From the NCBI GenBank assembly GCA_002084705.1, contig NBLX01000007.1, forward strand, positions 1 to 47,484: a stretch of 47,484 bases of DNA, given 5' to 3'. This document shows, one piece after another, positions 36,834-46,370 of the stretch (position 1 is its first letter; every line of letters starts with the position of its first letter). Below the pieces are notes generated by a model, which had not been told where the DNA came from, made no database searches, and was given only the letters and a program-made list of their open reading frames with translations. The stretch comes from Desulfobacteraceae bacterium 4572_35.1. GTDB taxonomy: Bacteria > Desulfobacterota > Desulfuromonadia > Desulfuromonadales > Desulfuromonadaceae. A program made the translations under genes and the position numbers.

Positions 36834-38696
36834 ATGAAAAATTTGTTAAAAAAAAGGAGACCGTTGATAATTGTTGCCAACATTGTGTTTGTGGTGTTGG
36901 CACTATGGCTGGCGTTTGTTGTACGCTTCGATTTTAATCTTTCTGATGCTAATTTGCGTGCTTTCTGGCGTTTATTGCCGGCGGTATTAGTTATTAAGAT
37001 GCTGATATTTTGGCGCTACCGTTTGTTTAGTGGTTGGTGGCGTTATGTTTCTATGGCTGATCTGATTGTAATTTTTAAAGTGGTTGTGTTTTCGTCTGCA
37101 GGTGTTATTGCTTATGCCGTATTTGTATATAGATTAGAGTTTATACCACGCTCAATTTTAGTGTTGGATGGTGTGTTTTGTTTCTTGTTGGTATCTGGAG
37201 CACGGTTCATAATTCGTGCTTTACGTGAACATTATTATCCAATGGTTATTTCAACACATGCTATCAAAAGATTGCTGATAGTTGGTGCCGGTGATGCAGG
37301 ACAGATGATTGCCCGCGAGTTGCGTTTAAATAATAAACTGCAATCTAAAGCGGTTGGATTTGTGGATGATGATCAGAGCAAACAAAGAGAAAAATTCCAG
37401 GGTGTTCCGGTGTTGGGGCAATGTTTGGATATAGCGAAAATTTGTCTTCGTAAGGGGATTAATGAAGTTATTATCGCGATGCCTTCGGCATCTAGTAATA
37501 AAATAAAAGAGATAAACTATTTGTGTCAACAGGTAGATGTTGTATGTAAAACATTACCAAATGTTGGTAGCTTGATTGATGGCTCGGTTTCAGTGCAGAT
37601 GCTCAAAGATGTTTCTTTGGAAGATCTGTTAGGGCGTGATCAGATACGCCTTGATACACAAAAGATAACGGGATATCTAAGTGGTAAAAGGGTGTTGATT
37701 ACCGGTGCTGGTGGTAGTATCGGTAGTGAACTTTGTCGGCAGGTAGCACGTTTTAATCCAGACAAAATTGTGCTATTTGAAAACAGTGAAACAGCGTTGT
37801 TTTTGATCGATAATGAGCTGAAACAATATTTTGCCCATGTAATTGTTTTCCCTATTGTTGGTGATATCCGCTATCGAGCTCGAGTGGAAGCTATCTTTGC
37901 TGAGTTTATGCCTGAGGTGGTGTTTCATGCTGCGGCATATAAACATGTTCCCATGATGGAGATCAATCCAGCCGAGGCGGTAAATAACAATGTTCGTGGC
38001 ACGCAGGTGGTAGCCGAAACTGCCGACAAGTTTGGTGTTGAGCGGTTTGTGATGGTGTCAACTGATAAAGCAGTGAACCCAACTAATGTGATGGGTACCA
38101 CAAAGCGGGTGGCAGAAAAGCTGGTTCAAGCTTTGGCGCGTCGTAGCAAAACCCGTTTTGTTACTGTGCGCTTCGGTAACGTGCTCGGCAGCAATGGTAG
38201 CGTTATTCCGACATTTACTGCTCAGATAAAAGCCGGCGGTCCTGTTACTGTTACCCACCCAGATATAACCCGTTTTTTTATGACCATTCCTGAGGCGGCT
38301 CAATTGGTTATTCAGGCAGGAAGTATGGGTAACGGTGGTGAAATTTACTTGCTTGATATGGGGGAACCGGTAAAAATAGTTCATCTGGCGGAGGAACTTA
38401 TCCGCTTGTCGGGGAAGGTGCCTTATGAGGATATCGAAATTAAATTTACTGGTTTGCGACCTGGTGAAAAACTGTATGAAGAGCTATTGCTGTCGGGTGA
38501 AGGGGTGCAGACAACCCAGCATGAGAAGATCTGTGTTGCTGCTGCTGTTGTAGAGGATGAAGATCAGTTGTTGCACAGAGTTGAGCAATTGCAGCAGTTT
38601 GCTCGGGAGATGGACTTGGCAGAGGTGTTGAAACAGTTGCGCTTGTTGGTGCCTGAGTATACGCCAGCAACTGATTCACATCTGCATCGTCAGTAA
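36834..38696 (+). CDS. Membrane nucleoside-diphosphate-sugar epimerase/dehydratase (CapD/WbpM/PglF-like)
   Basis: N-terminal TM helices; 'RLLIVGAGDAGQMIARELR'; 'GKRVLITGAGGSIGSELCRQVARFNP'; 'FHAAAYKHVPMMEINPAEAVNNNVRGT'. Confidence 0.95.
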   Translation: MKNLLKKRRPLIIVANIVFVVLALWLAFVVRFDFNLSDANLRAFWRLLPAVLVIKMLIFWRYRLFSGWWRYVSMADLIVIFKVVVFSSAGVIAYAVFVYRLEFIPRSILVLDGVFCFLLVSGARFIIRALREHYYPMVISTHAIKRLLIVGAGDAGQMIARELRLNNKLQSKAVGFVDDDQSKQREKFQGVPVLGQCLDIAKICLRKGINEVIIAMPSASSNKIKEINYLCQQVDVVCKTLPNVGSLIDGSVSVQMLKDVSLEDLLGRDQIRLDTQKITGYLSGKRVLITGAGGSIGSELCRQVARFNPDKIVLFENSETALFLIDNELKQYFAHVIVFPIVGDIRYRARVEAIFAEFMPEVVFHAAAYKHVPMMEINPAEAVNNNVRGTQVVAETADKFGVERFVMVSTDKAVNPTNVMGTTKRVAEKLVQALARRSKTRFVTVRFGNVLGSNGSVIPTFTAQIKAGGPVTVTHPDITRFFMTIPEAAQLVIQAGSMGNGGEIYLLDMGEPVKIVHLAEELIRLSGKVPYEDIEIKFTGLRPGEKLYEELLLSGEGVQTTQHEKICVAAAVVEDEDQLLHRVEQLQQFAREMDLAEVLKQLRLLVPEYTPATDSHLHRQ

Positions 38697-38726
38697 TTAA
38701 CAAAAATTATAAAGCGGAGTATGTAG

Positions 38727-39746
38727 ATGGTAGTTTTAGTAACTGGTGGTGCGGGCTACATAGGTTCGCATACTGTGGTTGAACTCTTGAAGTCTGGGTA
38801 CGATGTGGTTGTGCTAGATAATTTATCTAACAGCAGTGCCGAATCGCTGCTCCGCGTGGAAAAAATAACTGGGCGCAAGCTCGAATTTGTGCATGCAGAT
38901 ATTCGTGAACGCCGCAAGCTTGATGAATTGTTTAGACAATATGATTTTAGTGCGGTGATCCATTTTGCTGGGTTGAAGGCGGTGGGCGAGAGTGTGGCTG
39001 AGCCTTTGCGTTATTATGATAATAACGTAGGTGGTACAATCACGTTATGTCAGGCTATGGAGGCTGCCGGTGTTTTTCGGCTGGTGTTTAGTTCTTCTGC
39101 TACGGTTTATGGTGAACCGGAGCAGATGCCGATTCTGGAGAATTTTACAGTTGGTGGGGTAACAAATCCTTACGGTAGATCAAAATGGATAATTGAGCAG
39201 GTTCTTGAAGATTTAAGTTGTGCTGATCCACGTTGGTCGATTGCGTTGTTGCGTTATTTTAATCCTGTTGGCGCACACGAAAGTGGTATGATTGGCGAAG
39301 ATCCCGATGGAGTACCAAATAACCTTTTGCCGTATATAACTCAGGTTGCTGTGGGCAGGTTACAGCAGTTATCGGTTTTTGGAGATGATTATTCGACCAA
39401 AGATGGTACAGGTGTTCGTGATTATATCCATGTGTGCGATTTGGCCAGTGGTCATGTTAAGGCATTGGATTTTCTTGAAAATCACAATGGAGCTCAAGTG
39501 TGGAACCTTGGTACTGGGCATGGTTATTCAGTGTTAGATATGGTTCATGCGTTTGAAGAGGTTAGCGGTTGTAAAGTAGATTATAAAATAGAGCCACGGC
39601 GTACCGGTGATATCGGTGAATGTTGGTCCGATCCGAGCAAGGCGCGACGGGAATTGGGATGGCAGGCGCAGCGTTCACTGCATACTATGATGGCCGACGC
39701 ATGGCGATGGCAGCAGCAAAATCCTCATGGTTATGAGCATTCCTGA
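38727..39746 (+). CDS. galE: UDP-glucose 4-epimerase
   Basis: 'VLVTGGAGYIGSHTVVELLKSGYDVVVLDNLSNSS', 'VIHFAGLKAVGESV', 'FSSSATVYGEP', 'NPYGRSK', 'LRYFNPVGAHESGMIGEDP'. Confidence 0.97.
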   Translation: MVVLVTGGAGYIGSHTVVELLKSGYDVVVLDNLSNSSAESLLRVEKITGRKLEFVHADIRERRKLDELFRQYDFSAVIHFAGLKAVGESVAEPLRYYDNNVGGTITLCQAMEAAGVFRLVFSSSATVYGEPEQMPILENFTVGGVTNPYGRSKWIIEQVLEDLSCADPRWSIALLRYFNPVGAHESGMIGEDPDGVPNNLLPYITQVAVGRLQQLSVFGDDYSTKDGTGVRDYIHVCDLASGHVKALDFLENHNGAQVWNLGTGHGYSVLDMVHAFEEVSGCKVDYKIEPRRTGDIGECWSDPSKARRELGWQAQRSLHTMMADAWRWQQQNPHGYEHS

Positions 39747-39893
39747 TGGCGTCGCAAAAAGTTCGCCCACCAGCGTTGTAGTGTATGTTCAAGATTTCGA
39801 TGTATAATATTATATCTTCGCTCTCGAACAATCACTACGCCTTGTGGTGCGAAATTGTTGTTTAGCCGTCTAATTCGTTTTTGCGAGATCATC
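39745..39893 (+). repeat. 149-bp inverted-terminal-repeat hairpin element, copy A
   Basis: GATGGCGTCGCAAAAA...TTTTTGCGAGATCATC termini; nested arms TTCGCCCACCAGCGTTGTAGTG / CACTACGCCTTGTGGTGCGAA; similar copy at 40811-40960. Confidence 0.85.
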
Positions 39894-39933
39894 ATAATTA
39901 AAACATTAAAGTTGTTTCGAAATGGATTCTCAA

Positions 39934-40812
39934 ATGATTAAAAGTATGACCGGATACGGTAAGGGATCGTTTTTTGGCAGTGATGCCCAGTACATTGTTG
40001 AGATAAAGACAGTCAATCATCGCCATGCAGATATTAGCTTGAAGGTGCCGCGTCAGCTGTTGTTTGTTGAGCGTGAACTGAAGAAACAGGTGGCAGCACG
40101 CTTGACTCGAGGGAAAATTGATCTGTTTGTTACTCGCGAGACAGCTGAACAAGCGGTGGTAACCCCGGTGGTAAATGAGGTGCTGGCTGGAGAGTATGTA
40201 AAGCTATTTAAACAATTGAGCGATCAATTCAAGTTGTCAGAAGAGATTCCAGTTTCCCTGCTGGCTGCACAAAAGGATGTGATTCAGTTGCGTGAAGCGG
40301 ACATGGATGAGCAATTGGTTCGCGATGGCATCAAACAGGCATTGTCTTTAGCTATTGACGCGGTTGAAAAAATGCGTAGCCAGGAAGGGATGGTTTTGCA
40401 GCAGGATATACAGACCCGCCTTGAAGTGATTGAGCAGATGTTGGACACAGTCGAGAACAGAGCGCCGCAGGTTGCTGTTGAGTGGCAAGAAAAACTACAG
40501 ATGCGGCTGGATAGACTTCAGGATGGAGTTGAAGTTGATCCACAGAGAGTTGCGCAAGAGGTGGCGATATTTGCTGATCGGTGCGATATAAGTGAAGAGG
40601 TGGTGCGTTTTAATAGCCACCTGATTCAGTTTAAGCAATTGTTTAGTGCTCAGGATGCTGTTGGTCGCCAAATGGATTTTTTACTTCAAGAGTTGAACCG
40701 TGAGACCAACACCATGGGATCAAAATCCAATGACGCCGATCTTACCAGCCAAGTGGTGGCGATTAAGGCTGAATTGGAAAAGATACGTGAGCAGATACAA
40801 AATATAGAATGA
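39934..40812 (+). CDS. yicC: YicC family endoribonuclease-like protein
   Basis: 'MIKSMTGYGKGSF', 'VEIKTVNHRHADISLKVPRQLLFVERELKK', C-terminal 'GRQMDFLLQELNRETNTMGSKSNDADLTSQVVAIKAELEKIREQIQNIE'. ORF-track start at 39922 is also possible. Confidence 0.96.
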   Translation: MIKSMTGYGKGSFFGSDAQYIVEIKTVNHRHADISLKVPRQLLFVERELKKQVAARLTRGKIDLFVTRETAEQAVVTPVVNEVLAGEYVKLFKQLSDQFKLSEEIPVSLLAAQKDVIQLREADMDEQLVRDGIKQALSLAIDAVEKMRSQEGMVLQQDIQTRLEVIEQMLDTVENRAPQVAVEWQEKLQMRLDRLQDGVEVDPQRVAQEVAIFADRCDISEEVVRFNSHLIQFKQLFSAQDAVGRQMDFLLQELNRETNTMGSKSNDADLTSQVVAIKAELEKIREQIQNIE

Positions 40813-40960
40813 TGGTGGCGCAAAAAATCTGTTTACCTGCGTTGCTGCGTTTGTTTAAGACTTCGGCATTCAACACGTATGCCTTCATACCAGACCAACC
40901 GCTACGTCTTGGGACGCGAAATTTTTTGTTTAACCATCGAATTCGTTTTGCGAGATCATC
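40811..40960 (+). repeat. 150-bp inverted-terminal-repeat hairpin element, copy B
   Basis: GATGGTGGCGCAAAAAA...GTTTTGCGAGATCATC; shares GCGAAATT-TT-GTTTA-CC-TC-AATTCGTTTT-GCGAGATCATC with copy A. Confidence 0.85.
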
Positions 40961-40976
40961 ATAGAATAGGTAGAAA

Positions 40977-41588
40977 ATGAAACGAGAGGGTTTATTGTAT
41001 GTGATTTCAGCACCGTCTGGTGCTGGAAAAACCACGTTGTGTAATGCAATTATTGACTTGTTCTCTGAATTGGGGCAGTCTATCTCATTTACCACGCGCC
41101 CAATCCGGGCTGGTGAGGTGGATGGTGTTGATTACTATTTTGTAACTCAAGATGTTTTTAAACAGATGATTGCTGCCGAAGAGCTTGTCGAGTGGGCGCA
41201 AGTGCACGGCAACTACTATGGTACAGCGCTTAAAACTTTGACTGATGCACGTAGCAACGGTAGAGATGTTCTGTTGGATATAGATTTTCAGGGTGCTCTG
41301 CAGTTGAAAAAACTTGACCTGAATGTGGTCTTTATTTTTATCGCACCGCCAAGTTTTGCTGTATTGGAAAACAGGTTGCGTGGTCGTGGTACCGATAGTG
41401 CAGAAGTTATCAGTCGCCGCATTGAAAATGCCGCAGTTGAAATGGCGCAGGCGCGCTGGTATGATTACATTATTGTCAATGGCGAGTTAGACCAAGCGAT
41501 AGCAGAACTTAAGGCGGTTATTTCAGCCCAGCGTTGTCGTGGTGATATGGTATTCCCGTGGATTGAACAGCAGTTTAACGTAGAATAA
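40977..41588 (+). CDS. gmk: Guanylate kinase
   Basis: 'LLYVISAPSGAGKTTLCNAI', 'SISFTTRPIRAGEVDGVDYYFV', 'LLDIDFQGALQLKK'. Confidence 0.97.
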   Translation: MKREGLLYVISAPSGAGKTTLCNAIIDLFSELGQSISFTTRPIRAGEVDGVDYYFVTQDVFKQMIAAEELVEWAQVHGNYYGTALKTLTDARSNGRDVLLDIDFQGALQLKKLDLNVVFIFIAPPSFAVLENRLRGRGTDSAEVISRRIENAAVEMAQARWYDYIIVNGELDQAIAELKAVISAQRCRGDMVFPWIEQQFNVE

Positions 41589-41634
41589 TTGATTATTGAA
41601 TTGCAAGATGTTTAACATTTAAGGAGCTATATAT

Positions 41635-41844
41635 ATGGCACGCGTAACAGTTGAAGATTGTTTAGAGGTAATTTCGAATCGTTTTTTATTGACTATGGTA
41701 GCGGCAAAACGGGCAAAACAGTTATACCGTGGGGCACCACCGTTGCTTGAAAACGCATCAGGTAATAAAAAAGTGGTACAGGCGCTGCGTGAGATTGCCG
41801 CAGGTAAGGTTGATTTTGAGGCACCTGATACTCGTACCCATTAA
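41635..41844 (+). CDS. rpoZ: DNA-directed RNA polymerase omega subunit
   Basis: '[30 protein letters not shown]...[17 protein letters not shown]'. Confidence 0.97.
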   Translation: MARVTVEDCLEVISNRFLLTMVAAKRAKQLYRGAPPLLENASGNKKVVQALREIAAGKVDFEAPDTRTH

Positions 41845-41862
41845 TAATAGTTGTCTGTCGCT

Positions 41863-41898
41863 AACAGGCGCCACCCGGATATTCGAGTGGCGCCTGTT
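41863..41898 (+). other. Strong inverted repeat between rpoZ and rel
   Basis: Perfect 12-bp stem AACAGGCGCCAC / GTGGCGCCTGTT with 12-nt loop; no T-tract afterwards. Confidence 0.7.
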
Positions 41899-41944
41899 GA
41901 TGTTAAAGCTTTGAATCCCTGTTTTATCCCCAAGGTGTAAGTTC

Positions 41945-44107
41945 TTGAATCCTCTTGATGAAATTCTTGCCAGCGTTAAAAAATATCTGCCTACTGCAGA
42001 TCTTAATCTGATTAAACAAGCATATCTGCTCAGTGAAAAGGTTCACGGTGCGCAGGTCGATGATGATGGCAATTTGTTGTTCGAACATCCCCTGGCTGTT
42101 GCCAAAATTCTAGTGCGACTTAATATGGATGTAACAACTGTTGCTGCGGGGCTAGTTCACGATGTGCTGGAAAGAAAGCTTGTCGAAATTGAAGAATTAC
42201 GCGAACAGTGCGGCGATAAGGTGGTATTGCTGGTAGAGGGTTTAACTAGGATTAACACTATAATTTTTCAAAAAGGTGGAGGTCAACAGACAGAGAGTTT
42301 TCGCAAGATGTTGTTGGCTATTGCGCGTGATTTTCGCACCATCCTCATAAAATTAGCGGATCGCTTACATAATATGCAGGCATTGGAACGTTTGCCGCAG
42401 AAAAAGCAACTTAGCTTGGCTCGTGAAACTATGGATGTGTACGCCCCCCTTGCTAACAGATTGGGGATCAGTTGGATGAAGAGTGAGTTGGAGGATATCT
42501 CTTTTAAATATCTTTATCCTGACGACTACGCTGAACTGAGTAAAAAGGTAAATGTTTTTAAAACCGATGCCTGTGATCAATATGTGCAGCAGGTAAAGGA
42601 AAAAATTCACGATAAGTTGTCGAGTCAGGGGATAGAGGGTGAGGTGTCAGGACGCTCCAAGCATCTTTTTTCGGTGTATCGAAAAATTCAGCGCCAGAAA
42701 ATTGATGTTGATCAGATGTATGATTTGATCGCCTTTAGAATAATCGTCGGTAACGTGCGGGAATGCTATGCCGCTTTGGGGATAATTCACGAGGCGTGGA
42801 AGCCGATAGCGTCACGTTTTAAAGATTTTATCGCCATGCCCAAGTCCAACATGTATCAGTCGTTGCACACCTCGGTTATTGGGCCGTACGGAAAGCGGAT
42901 GGAGGTGCAAATCCGCACCACTGAGATGCATCGTATTGCTGAGGAAGGAATTGCTGCCCACTGGATGTATAAAGAGGGGGTCTCCACTGCGGGGCACAAT
43001 GGTGACGATAAACGTTTCAGTTGGTTAAGACATATGGTTGAGTGGCAGCGCGAGATGAGCACCTCTCTGGATGTAGTAAGCGAGCCTCATGTCGATCTGT
43101 TTCCTGAAGAGGTTTATGTTTTTACCCCCCAAGGTCATGTGCGTGAGTTGCCGCGTGGTGCATGTCCCATAGATTTTGCTTATGCTATTCATGGTGATGT
43201 TGGTCATCGTTGTGTTGGCGCCAAAGTTAACGGTAAGATGGTGTCGCTGAAAACCGAATTGCACAATGGTGATGTGGTTGAAGTTCTGACATCTCCCCAT
43301 CAGACGCCGAGTAAGGATTGGTTGAATCTGGTTAAGTCATCAAAGGCGCGTAATCGTATCCGCCACTGGGTTAAAACTCAGGAACGCGAACAGAGCATTG
43401 AACTGGCCAAAAATATTCTTGACAAGGAATTGCGCAAATATCATCACACTTTAAATAAGATGCTTGGTGAATCTATTATGCTCGAAGTTGCCAAGGATTT
43501 TGGCTACAAACAGGTGGATGATATGTTGGCAAGTGTCGGTTACGGTAAGTTGTCGGCACGACAGGTTGTCAGTCGGCTGTTGCCGGTAGATGTTGTCCGT
43601 CCACAACGACGCTTGCCTAGCCTTGGGCGCGTGATGGATAAGATTCGCAAAAAACCATCACATAGTGCCATCAGAATCCAGGGGATTGAAGATGTGCTGG
43701 TACGGTTTGCTAAATGCTGCAATCCTTTGCCGGGCGATGATATAGTTGGCTTTATCACCCGTGGTCACGGAATAACTGTGCATGCCGCTGATTGCCCACA
43801 TCTGCTTGAGAGTGATCCGCAACGACGTGTCGAAGTTGAATGGGACATGAACTCCAACGTTTCACGCAATGTCAAAATTAATGTCTACTGCCATGATCAA
43901 AAAGGGGTGCTGGCGGAGATAACAGCCTGCATCACTAATTGTGAGGCTAATATTATTAGCGCGCGCGTGCACACTAGTAGTGGCAGTAAGGGGCTTAATG
44001 AATTTGAGATTGAGGTGAAAAATGTTGATCATCTTAAGAAAGTGATGAAATCACTAAAAGCGGTGAAGGGTGTGTGCCGTGTTGAACGTTTACGTGAGCG
44101 CTTTTGA
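41945..44107 (+). CDS. rel: RelA/SpoT family (p)ppGpp synthetase with degenerate hydrolase site
   Basis: HD domain, synthetase ('GRSKHLFSVYRKIQ', 'YDLIAFRIIV', 'RFKDFIAMPKSNMYQSLHTSVIGPYG', 'EVQIRT'), TGS ('VFTPQGHVRELPRGACPIDFAYAIHGDVGHRCVGAKVNGKM') and C-terminal ACT. Confidence 0.97.
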   Translation: MNPLDEILASVKKYLPTADLNLIKQAYLLSEKVHGAQVDDDGNLLFEHPLAVAKILVRLNMDVTTVAAGLVHDVLERKLVEIEELREQCGDKVVLLVEGLTRINTIIFQKGGGQQTESFRKMLLAIARDFRTILIKLADRLHNMQALERLPQKKQLSLARETMDVYAPLANRLGISWMKSELEDISFKYLYPDDYAELSKKVNVFKTDACDQYVQQVKEKIHDKLSSQGIEGEVSGRSKHLFSVYRKIQRQKIDVDQMYDLIAFRIIVGNVRECYAALGIIHEAWKPIASRFKDFIAMPKSNMYQSLHTSVIGPYGKRMEVQIRTTEMHRIAEEGIAAHWMYKEGVSTAGHNGDDKRFSWLRHMVEWQREMSTSLDVVSEPHVDLFPEEVYVFTPQGHVRELPRGACPIDFAYAIHGDVGHRCVGAKVNGKMVSLKTELHNGDVVEVLTSPHQTPSKDWLNLVKSSKARNRIRHWVKTQEREQSIELAKNILDKELRKYHHTLNKMLGESIMLEVAKDFGYKQVDDMLASVGYGKLSARQVVSRLLPVDVVRPQRRLPSLGRVMDKIRKKPSHSAIRIQGIEDVLVRFAKCCNPLPGDDIVGFITRGHGITVHAADCPHLLESDPQRRVEVEWDMNSNVSRNVKINVYCHDQKGVLAEITACITNCEANIISARVHTSSGSKGLNEFEIEVKNVDHLKKVMKSLKAVKGVCRVERLRERF

Positions 44108-44108
44108 T

Positions 44109-45191
44109 TTAGTCGTTAGCAGACAGGATCAGAAAGCAACTGAACATCAGGAAAATTATGTTGGTTGACCATGTTGCAACTAACGGAGGTAGAATCGCAG
44201 AGTAACCTAATGTGATCAATGTCGATTGAATTATATAAAAGGCCACACCAATTATCACGCTGAGGGATATTCCTAGCGCTAGGTTTATGTTGCGACTTTT
44301 TTGCAAAGCGAAGGGGATGGCTACGAAGGCCATAATAAGGCAGGCAAAAGGTGTTGCCAGCCTGGCGTACATATCTACTTTGTAGCGGGTGGCGTCCAGA
44401 CCTTCCTGCTGCAGCTTGTTGCTCAGTCGGCGCAATTGGGTGAAGTTTAATTCATCGTTATTGCCACTGTAGGTGTGGAAAGCACTCAGTTTTTTTGTTA
44501 GCGGAAGTTTCAAATTGCTGATGCTTTGTTCTGTGTTGAGTTGACCGCTGTTTTGGTCAAATTTGCGAATCGTTGCCTGATCCGCAATCCATGTATTTTC
44601 TATAAATTTTACCTGTTTTGCCTCTATCCGTTGTTGTAACTTTAGTTCGTTGTCGAGTTGATAGATTGATACGCCATTAAGGCTAGCGGAATCTGGTACT
44701 ACCAAGTTGATGTGATAAAAATCATTTTGATCGCGAAACCATAAATTGTCTCTTTTTTCTAGAGGGGCAACTTTCCCCTTTATCTCTGTACGCAAAATGT
44801 GATCAGCGTTGTGTACGCTGATTGGTACTATATATTCGTTGATGGTGAAATGCAGGCATGTGAATAGCGTTGCTGCCACGATTAGTGGAACGATTATTTT
44901 AAAGAGGCTGATACCTCCGGCACGCATTGCGGTTAATTCATTGCTTTTGCTGAAGGTGCCTAGTGTCATAAAAACACCCATTAAAATGGCCAGTGGTAAT
45001 ACCTGAGAGATGATTTGTGGCAATTTGTATGCAAAAAAAGAAAAATATAGAGCTACTGGCGCTTTATATTCTAAAAAATCATCAATCTTGTCGAAAAAAT
45101 CGATGAGTAGATAGATGCCGACAAACACACCCAAGGACAGCATGGTGATGCGTAAAAATGTGGTTAACAGGTGGCGGTTGATAATTGTCAC
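44109..45191 (-). CDS. lptG: LPS export permease LptG-like (YjgP/YjgQ family)
   Basis: 'RHLLTTFLRITMLSLGVFVGIYLLIDFFDKIDDF', 'GVFMTLGTFSKSNELTAMRAGGISLFKIIVPL', six-TM pattern. Confidence 0.9.
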   Translation of the reverse strand: MTIINRHLLTTFLRITMLSLGVFVGIYLLIDFFDKIDDFLEYKAPVALYFSFFAYKLPQIISQVLPLAILMGVFMTLGTFSKSNELTAMRAGGISLFKIIVPLIVAATLFTCLHFTINEYIVPISVHNADHILRTEIKGKVAPLEKRDNLWFRDQNDFYHINLVVPDSASLNGVSIYQLDNELKLQQRIEAKQVKFIENTWIADQATIRKFDQNSGQLNTEQSISNLKLPLTKKLSAFHTYSGNNDELNFTQLRRLSNKLQQEGLDATRYKVDMYARLATPFACLIMAFVAIPFALQKSRNINLALGISLSVIIGVAFYIIQSTLITLGYSAILPPLVATWSTNIIFLMFSCFLILSAND

Positions 45192-45194
45192 AGT

Positions 45195-46370
45195 TTATCT
45201 TTTTCTGCTTAAGTAGTTGGTTATGTTGTTGATAAGTTTTTGTATGGCGGCACTGCCTGGTATCGGTTGCTCTTTTGCTGCATATTTTAACAACAACGTA
45301 CTGAAAATAAAAAACAGCAACGTTGGAGTCCACATACTTAGATGTGCTGGCCAACCATTATCTAGAACCATGGTTTTGCTGATAGAGAATAACAGGTAGT
45401 AGGTCATGAATACTAATAGAGCGCTGGCAAATCCACCGCCACGACTGGAGCGGTGCGACTTGATGCCCAACGGAATGGCAATTATGGCGAAAATTAACGG
45501 TGATAACGGCAATATTAGGCGTTCATTGAGTTCAGCCTGATATTTGTATCTTTTTTTTTCTGATGGGGTAGCTATTTTTTTCATTAAATCGGCGGTACTC
45601 AGTTCGGAGATTTTACCGGCACGTTTTTTGGTTTTCTGATCCCCCTCTTTAAGGGAAAGGTTGATGTCGTAATCGTTGAACTCAATTACCTGATATATTT
45701 GAGATTCCTGTTGTTGCAGACGATGGATTGCTCCCTGATGAAGGTGCATCAGTAGTTTTTTGCTATTGCTGTCGCTGTATATTCTTCCCTGTTGTGCACT
45801 TATTATCGCTGGTGTTTGATCCATGCGATTATCAGATATGAACACGTTCTGCAGGGCTCCTGTTTTAGGATCCACTTTATTGGCATACAAGACCAGCCCA
45901 TCAATCTTTTCATTGAAAACCTGAGGTGTGATTGCTACGGCAGCTTTACTGAAGGCCATATCTATAAGCTGTTGATGTAAACTTGTGCGACCGAGGGGCT
46001 CGGCGTAAAGGGTTAGCCAACCGGTAAAAAAACATACTAATACCGAGAGAATAATAACCGGCTTGGCCAATTGATATAAACTGAAGCCGGCAGCTTTCAT
46101 TGCAACCACTTCACTGTCAGCTGAAAGTCTGCTGAAAGCGATTATGGTGCCTAACAGAAAAGATAATGGCACTGTAATGACAAAAAAAGATGGGAGTAGC
46201 GAAGCAAACAGCATAGTGATTTGACTGATTGGTACCCCTTTGTCGATGATTAATTCAATTAATTTAAGCATTTTCCCCAAAAGTAATACAAAAGAGAATA
46301 GGGCAATGCCGAGGACAAAGGGTATTGTTACTTCACGTAATATATATTTTTGAATTCGATGCGCAGACAT
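45195..46370 (-). CDS. lptF: LPS export permease LptF-like (YjgP/YjgQ family)
   Basis: 'IQKYILREVTIPFVLGIALFSFVLLLGKMLKLIELIIDKGV', 'LLGTIIAFSRLSADSEVVAMKAAGFSLYQLAKPV', TM pattern; tandem with lptG. Confidence 0.9.
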   Translation of the reverse strand: MSAHRIQKYILREVTIPFVLGIALFSFVLLLGKMLKLIELIIDKGVPISQITMLFASLLPSFFVITVPLSFLLGTIIAFSRLSADSEVVAMKAAGFSLYQLAKPVIILSVLVCFFTGWLTLYAEPLGRTSLHQQLIDMAFSKAAVAITPQVFNEKIDGLVLYANKVDPKTGALQNVFISDNRMDQTPAIISAQQGRIYSDSNSKKLLMHLHQGAIHRLQQQESQIYQVIEFNDYDINLSLKEGDQKTKKRAGKISELSTADLMKKIATPSEKKRYKYQAELNERLILPLSPLIFAIIAIPLGIKSHRSSRGGGFASALLVFMTYYLLFSISKTMVLDNGWPAHLSMWTPTLLFFIFSTLLLKYAAKEQPIPGSAAIQKLINNITNYLSRKR

